Below, in pieces: positions 60,011 to 63,166 of a stretch of DNA of 63,166 bases. The notes below the pieces were generated by a model. The model was not told the origin of the DNA. It saw only the letters and a program-made list of their open reading frames with translations, and searched no databases. This DNA is from Paenibacillus alba. Its GTDB lineage: Bacteria; Bacillota; Bacilli; Paenibacillales; NBRC-103111. Position 1 is the stretch's first letter, and the number at the start of each line of letters is the position of its first letter. The position numbers were made by a program, and so were the translations under genes. The DNA lies in NCBI RefSeq assembly GCF_013204855.1, contig NZ_JABMKZ010000043.1, forward strand, positions 1 to 63,166, written 5' to 3'.

Positions 60011-60697
60011 TTACTCAGCTTCTTTAACGCTTAGTTTTTCTTTCAGCAAATTCAGCTGCTCATCGACTTTGGCTTGTTTGGCTACATCAACAGGTGTGTA
60101 GCTGCCTACTGAACCTGCTGGTACATAAGGTTTGCGAGCGATTTCCGCTTCCACTTCCAATTGGATGATTTTCTCTTCCATGCGTTGGAAGCCGCGGGAT
60201 GCGCTGCCGCTTTCGATGACACCATTGTAGGAGACTTGCGCCATTTGCTTTTTAGCTTTCGCTAATTGAGCGCGGGATACGAGCTCGTTGCGTTTGTTGC
60301 GCATTTTGTAGAATTCGTCTTTCATTTCGTGAAGTTGTTGCGTCAACTCATCCGCATGCGCTTTGGCGGATGAATATAGATCTGTATACTCAGCGATTTT
60401 ATCTTCGTGGTACAATTTTTCTTCAACAGCTTGGCGGGCAATAGCTTCTTGACCATTTTTGATAGCAGCGGACGCTTTGGCTTCACGGTCAGCTACCAAG
60501 CGAACGGATTCTTCCAAACGTTGTTTCAGCTTGCGCTCACTTGCAATTTGTCTAGCAACAGTTACTTCAGCTTGTGCGATTTCTTGCTCCATATCGCGCA
60601 GATATTGATTCAACATAACGATCGGATCCTCGATTTTATCCAATACCTCGTGAATTGATGCTTTTGTCATATCTTTCATTCTTGTAAATACTCCCAT
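60011..60697 (-). CDS. pspA: PspA/IM30 family protein (second copy)
   Basis: 228 aa, almost entirely helical. The N-terminal amphipathic helix MGVFTRMKDMTKASIHEVLDKIEDP is typical of PspA/LiaH/Vipp1, then long coiled coils (~30-150) and the VSYNGVIESGSASRGFQRMEEKIIQLEVEAE segment. These proteins coat and protect stressed membranes as ESCRT-III-like polymers. Ends with ~35 extra residues (YVPAGSVGSYTPVD). Three nt after the pspC-like gene, in one operon with a second PspA. Confidence 0.92.
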   Translation of the reverse strand: MGVFTRMKDMTKASIHEVLDKIEDPIVMLNQYLRDMEQEIAQAEVTVARQIASERKLKQRLEESVRLVADREAKASAAIKNGQEAIARQAVEEKLYHEDKIAEYTDLYSSAKAHADELTQQLHEMKDEFYKMRNKRNELVSRAQLAKAKKQMAQVSYNGVIESGSASRGFQRMEEKIIQLEVEAEIARKPYVPAGSVGSYTPVDVAKQAKVDEQLNLLKEKLSVKEAE

Positions 60698-60700
60698 GGT

Positions 60701-61168
60701 TTACACGTCTCCTTTTTTAATGTCAATTGGTTGTTGTTCAAAACGAGCGACTTTGGCTCTAAGTTCTTCGACTTCTCTTTGCAGTGCTTTTTTCTCAATG
60801 TCTTTCATCATCTCATCGATGTTGTTCGTCGGTACACCTGCATTGTACGGTGGGGTATTGAAGTTCGCAGGCTGCTGCGGTGCTTGGTGAGGCGGATACG
60901 GCTTGTGCGTATTCCAGCTTCCACTATTGTTGTAGTTTTGGCGGCCATACGAACTTGCATATGGATCATATGGCTGGTCATAACCTGGTTCTTTGGGAAT
61001 TACAATTGCAGCTATGAAGTAGATGAAAATGACTGTTCCTCCGGTGAAAAAGGTGGTAATAACCACTAACAATCGCAAGAGTGTTGCATCTACATTCATG
61101 GCCTCGGCAAGTCCGCCGCAAAGACCGGTAACTTTTTTATCTCTTCGTGAGCGGTAAAGTTTGCTCAT
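60701..61168 (-). CDS. PspC domain protein
   Basis: 155 aa. PspC domain at ~1-62: KLYRSRRDKKVTGLCGGLAEAMNVDATLLRLLVVITTFFTGG and a membrane helix VIFIYFIAAIVIP. A flexible Pro/Asn/Tyr-rich linker (~65-115) leads to a C-terminal coiled coil (DEMMKDIEKKALQREVEELRAKVARFEQQ) that may bind the PspA coiled coils. Start overlaps the upstream pspA stop by 4 nt (ATGA). The linker-plus-coiled-coil layout fits a tether between membrane and PspA. Confidence 0.9.
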   Translation of the reverse strand: MSKLYRSRRDKKVTGLCGGLAEAMNVDATLLRLLVVITTFFTGGTVIFIYFIAAIVIPKEPGYDQPYDPYASSYGRQNYNNSGSWNTHKPYPPHQAPQQPANFNTPPYNAGVPTNNIDEMMKDIEKKALQREVEELRAKVARFEQQPIDIKKGDV

Positions 61169-61833
61169 GATTTTTGTGCTCCCTCCTGTTGCAGTTTGTT
61201 TCTCAGAGCTTCCAGCTCAGCATCTACGGCAGGGTTGCCCCCGCTATAGTAGCTTTCACGTCCCATGCGTCTTACATCACGGAGTGTTCTAGCGTGTAGC
61301 TCCATATCGGAAACGCGCTCTTCCAAGCGTCCGAACATCCGCGGTGCGCCATCCTGCGTCACACTGCTGCGGGCATGCAGCCTTTGCTGCAAACGCGCGG
61401 ATTCCATTCGGGCCAAGTAGTAACTACGTTTATCTGCCACTTCTTTGTAATCGGCTTTGAGCTGCTGCAGTTCCTCATCCAAATCGAGAATCGACTGCTT
61501 GGCCTGCTCATAGAGTTCATGATATTGCTCGCTTTTCTCTTCGGCTTGCAATTTCTCTTGCAGCACGATGCGTGCCATATGTTCTTCGCCGGCTTTCAGA
61601 GCCAGAAGCGCTTGATGCTCACGTTTCTCTTTGGTCTCCAGCGCCGTCAAATATTGCTGCCTGAGTGAAGCTGCGTGGCTGACACATTGCTGGTACAGCC
61701 TCTCAGACTGTTGAAGCTGCTCGCGTTGTGCAGCTAAGTACTGGTCAATCAAGCGAACCGGATCTTCGGACCGTTCCAAATGTTCATTCAGTGATGCCAC
61801 GGTAATGTCTCTCATACGCCTTAATAGGCTCAT
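61165..61833 (-). CDS. PspA/IM30 family protein (first copy)
   Basis: 222 aa helical coiled-coil protein. The N-terminal helix MSLLRRMRDITVASLNEHLERSEDPVRLIDQYL corresponds to the membrane-binding helix of PspA. The central coiled coil runs to ~150 and RMFGRLEERVSDMELHARTLRD matches the family's later helix. More diverged than the second copy, with fewer conserved Gly and more His/Arg. Two paralogues flanking PspC suggests a hetero-polymer. AAAGGTGG lies before the ATG. Confidence 0.9.
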   Translation of the reverse strand: MSLLRRMRDITVASLNEHLERSEDPVRLIDQYLAAQREQLQQSERLYQQCVSHAASLRQQYLTALETKEKREHQALLALKAGEEHMARIVLQEKLQAEEKSEQYHELYEQAKQSILDLDEELQQLKADYKEVADKRSYYLARMESARLQQRLHARSSVTQDGAPRMFGRLEERVSDMELHARTLRDVRRMGRESYYSGGNPAVDAELEALRNKLQQEGAQKS

Positions 61834-61874
61834 CTCTCATACCACCTTTTTCAATCTCTGTTTGTTCGTTCCAC

Positions 61875-62171
61875 TTAAACGGTTCTTCTTGTCAGCATCG
61901 AAACTCCGTAGCCAATCAACCCGATAGCCAGGAGAATGATAATCCAACCTGCCAACTTGCCCAGCAGGATAATTCCGCCGATTCCTGCAATCAACCAACC
62001 AATTTTGCTGCCATTCTGAATCCCGACATAACCTAGGCCAACCATTGCAATTGGAATCACGTATCCCATCACCGAGCCGATAAAGGGTCCCATGTGAATG
62101 CCTAGTTTATTTAACAAAATCAGGGCACCGAATGCGATTAGCAGAGCGGCAAAGCCTGTATTTCTTTTCAT
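61875..62171 (-). CDS. LiaF/LiaI-like small membrane protein
   Basis: 98 aa, four hydrophobic segments (TGFAALLIAFGALILLNKLG, GYVIPIAMVGLGYVGIQNG, KIGWLIAGIGGIILLGKLAGW, IIILLAIGLIGYGVSML). The pattern matches the N-terminal membrane domain of LiaF and free-standing relatives. It opens the PspA-PspC-PspA operon, a position like that of LiaI before LiaH (PspA) in Bacillus. No LiaG domain, LiaR or LiaS is encoded in the window. AAAGGCGGTG precedes the ATG. Confidence 0.8.
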   Translation of the reverse strand: MKRNTGFAALLIAFGALILLNKLGIHMGPFIGSVMGYVIPIAMVGLGYVGIQNGSKIGWLIAGIGGIILLGKLAGWIIILLAIGLIGYGVSMLTRRTV

Positions 62172-62399
62172 CGTTTCGTCACCGCCTTTCGTTTGTTTGT
62201 TGTGCTCTTGTTCATGTCTTTATTCTAGGTAAAAATGCAGCTTTCCAAAACGGACCGCAGGCGGTATTTGATCCTAGACCTTAGTCGGGGCGCTTCTACG
62301 ACCTCCGAAAAGTTCATGTTTATACGACACAGATACGGGTTAAGTACATTACAAACTAGATATCGACAAATTTCGGATGTGAAAGGCAGGAACTATTTG

Positions 62400-63060
62400 A
62401 TGAAGCCGATTATGAAATCTAATGTGAACTCAATGAAGAAACCGAATAGGGGATCCTTTGTGATCCGTATCTTGTTGTTTATGCTTTTGGTTCTTCTATT
62501 ACATACATACGCCTGGGAGGCTACGGCAACAGCACCAGCCAAAATGGCGATAGCCGCGGCACCTGCATCAATCATGCCTCCGCTTCCCTTGACTAAGAAT
62601 GCCTCACAACGGGTCGCAAGCTTAGCTCTTCAAAACTTAACCGCACAATTCCAGCAAGCAAAACAGGCGACACCAGCTACAGCGCCGCTTTTCTCCTTCT
62701 CCGTATTAAGTGACGTGCATGTTGGAGCCAAAGATACAGATTCCCAGAAACGCTTTCGCGCAGCGCTAGCCGACCACATGAACATCCGACCAGACAGTAA
62801 ATTGATGGTTCTAAATGGCGATCTTACGAACGGCATCAATAACGATTACAAAAGCCTCTTCAACATTATGTATGAATTCAAGCTTCCTCCCGTCCATGCA
62901 ACTATGGGAAATCATGAATACTACGGCTTATGGGAAACGAAGCAAGAGGATTTAGATACGAGCAGGCTGAGTACGGATTGGTCCAGCGGACAAGCTATCA
63001 ACTCTTTTGAGCAAATGTTCAATTATAAAAAGCCCTACCACGAACTTGATCTGGACCCTT
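62400..63060 (+). pseudogene. Metallophosphoesterase gene cut by an insertion sequence
   Basis: Begins at the ATG 62400 (AGGCAGGA upstream) and stays open to the right edge, but the last ~35 codons are IS-derived. About 220 native residues remain: a signal/anchor segment (IRILLFMLLVLLLHTYAW), an Ala/Pro-rich linker, then a calcineurin-like phosphoesterase domain with SVLSDVHVGAKD (metal motif I), VLNGDLTNGIN (motif II) and ATMGNHEYYG (motif III). The later GHxH motifs are missing because the IS joins after DLDPL. The rest of the gene may lie beyond the element, outside the window. Confidence 0.8.
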
Positions 63061-63166
63061 TGTCAAGGACACTTGAAAAAACTCAGTTTAAATCTAGACA
63101 GCTAACAATAGATGATTCCTGTATTGCACAGGGGTCATCTTTTTTAATCCCCATTGATATCGATTG
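63061..63166 (-). mobile_element. IS3-family insertion sequence, right end
   Basis: The inferred boundary begins TGTCAAGGACACTTGAAAAA at 63061, with the TG end expected of IS3-family elements. The element's transposase reads toward this end on the minus strand. Only ~106 bp are in the window, so the target-site duplication and the other terminus cannot be seen. Confidence 0.75.
63094..63166 (-). CDS. IS3-family transposase OrfB, C-terminal fragment
   Basis: The last 23 codons and stop (63094-63096) on the minus strand. They include RYQWGLKKMTPVQYRNHLL, a hallmark of the end of IS3/IS150-group OrfB transposases (YN-x-R-Q-x-x-L-x-x-MTPVQYR-type tail). The DDE catalytic core lies outside the window. 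Partial at its 5' end. Confidence 0.85.
   Translation of the reverse strand, partial: NRYQWGLKKMTPVQYRNHLLLAV

Overview
The window reads as chromosomal DNA of a spore-forming, low-to-moderate GC Bacillota, most likely Paenibacillus or a close relative. Support comes from strong AGGAGG-type ribosome sites, a SleB-type cortex hydrolase, a cytosolic multi-PAS sporulation-type kinase, UvsE, bacilliredoxin, YneF (UPF0154), HelD, a LiaF/PspA/PspC envelope-stress cluster and YesM/YesN sugar sensing. No rRNA, tRNA, CRISPR array or prophage was seen. The only mobile element is the tip of an IS3-family insertion sequence at the right edge.

Layout. 1-3.1 kb: hairpin-rich 82-bp tandem array running into the 3' end of helD, then a possible small RNA. 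3.2-9.1 kb (- strand): glyoxalase/DinB fusion, kdgK-eda (KDG to pyruvate plus GAP), suhB, fabI, uvsE. 9.2-14.1 kb: small membrane protein, TetR/MFS divergent pair, ddl, amidase-like protein. 14.4-18.1 kb (+): acnA and a SleB-like hydrolase. 18.2-19.0 kb: repeat-filled gap. 19.3-30.2 kb: CDF transporter, IclR regulator, alpha/beta hydrolase, dgt, folE with a TetR gene, yneF, HD-GYP protein, ogt, queG, lepB, an NtdP-like DUF402 protein, GNAT. 30.2-31.7 kb: second repeat-filled gap. 31.7-49.8 kb: MFS, DJ-1/DUF2306/TetR divergon, PAS kinase, sodA, Crp/Fnr, mutY, 111-bp repeats, lipoprotein cytochrome c, acpS, aldo/keto reductase, nadE, a frameshifted small membrane gene, bacilliredoxin, ECF sigma plus DUF4179 protein, DUF3905-like and Lgt-like proteins. 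49.8-57.9 kb: sugar ABC importer followed by a YesN/YesM two-component system and a membrane-anchored sugar-binding protein. 58-62.2 kb: polysaccharide deacetylase, DoxX, and a LiaF-like/PspA/PspC/PspA operon. 62.4-63.2 kb: a metallophosphoesterase gene cut by the IS3-family element.

Most genes are housekeeping or regulatory. The unusual content lies between genes: at least six different repeat types, nearly all built from hairpins, fill almost every long gap. The strongest regulatory leads are an identical GTTTCA-N5-TGAAAC dyad in the acnA and iclR promoter regions, a probable three-component sugar sensor (binding protein, YesM kinase, YesN regulator), two perfect hairpins inside the 5' coding region of the cytochrome c gene, and a consensus promoter followed at about 110 nt by a UUCG-loop terminator with no clear gene between them. 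All calls come from reading the sequence; no database search was run.
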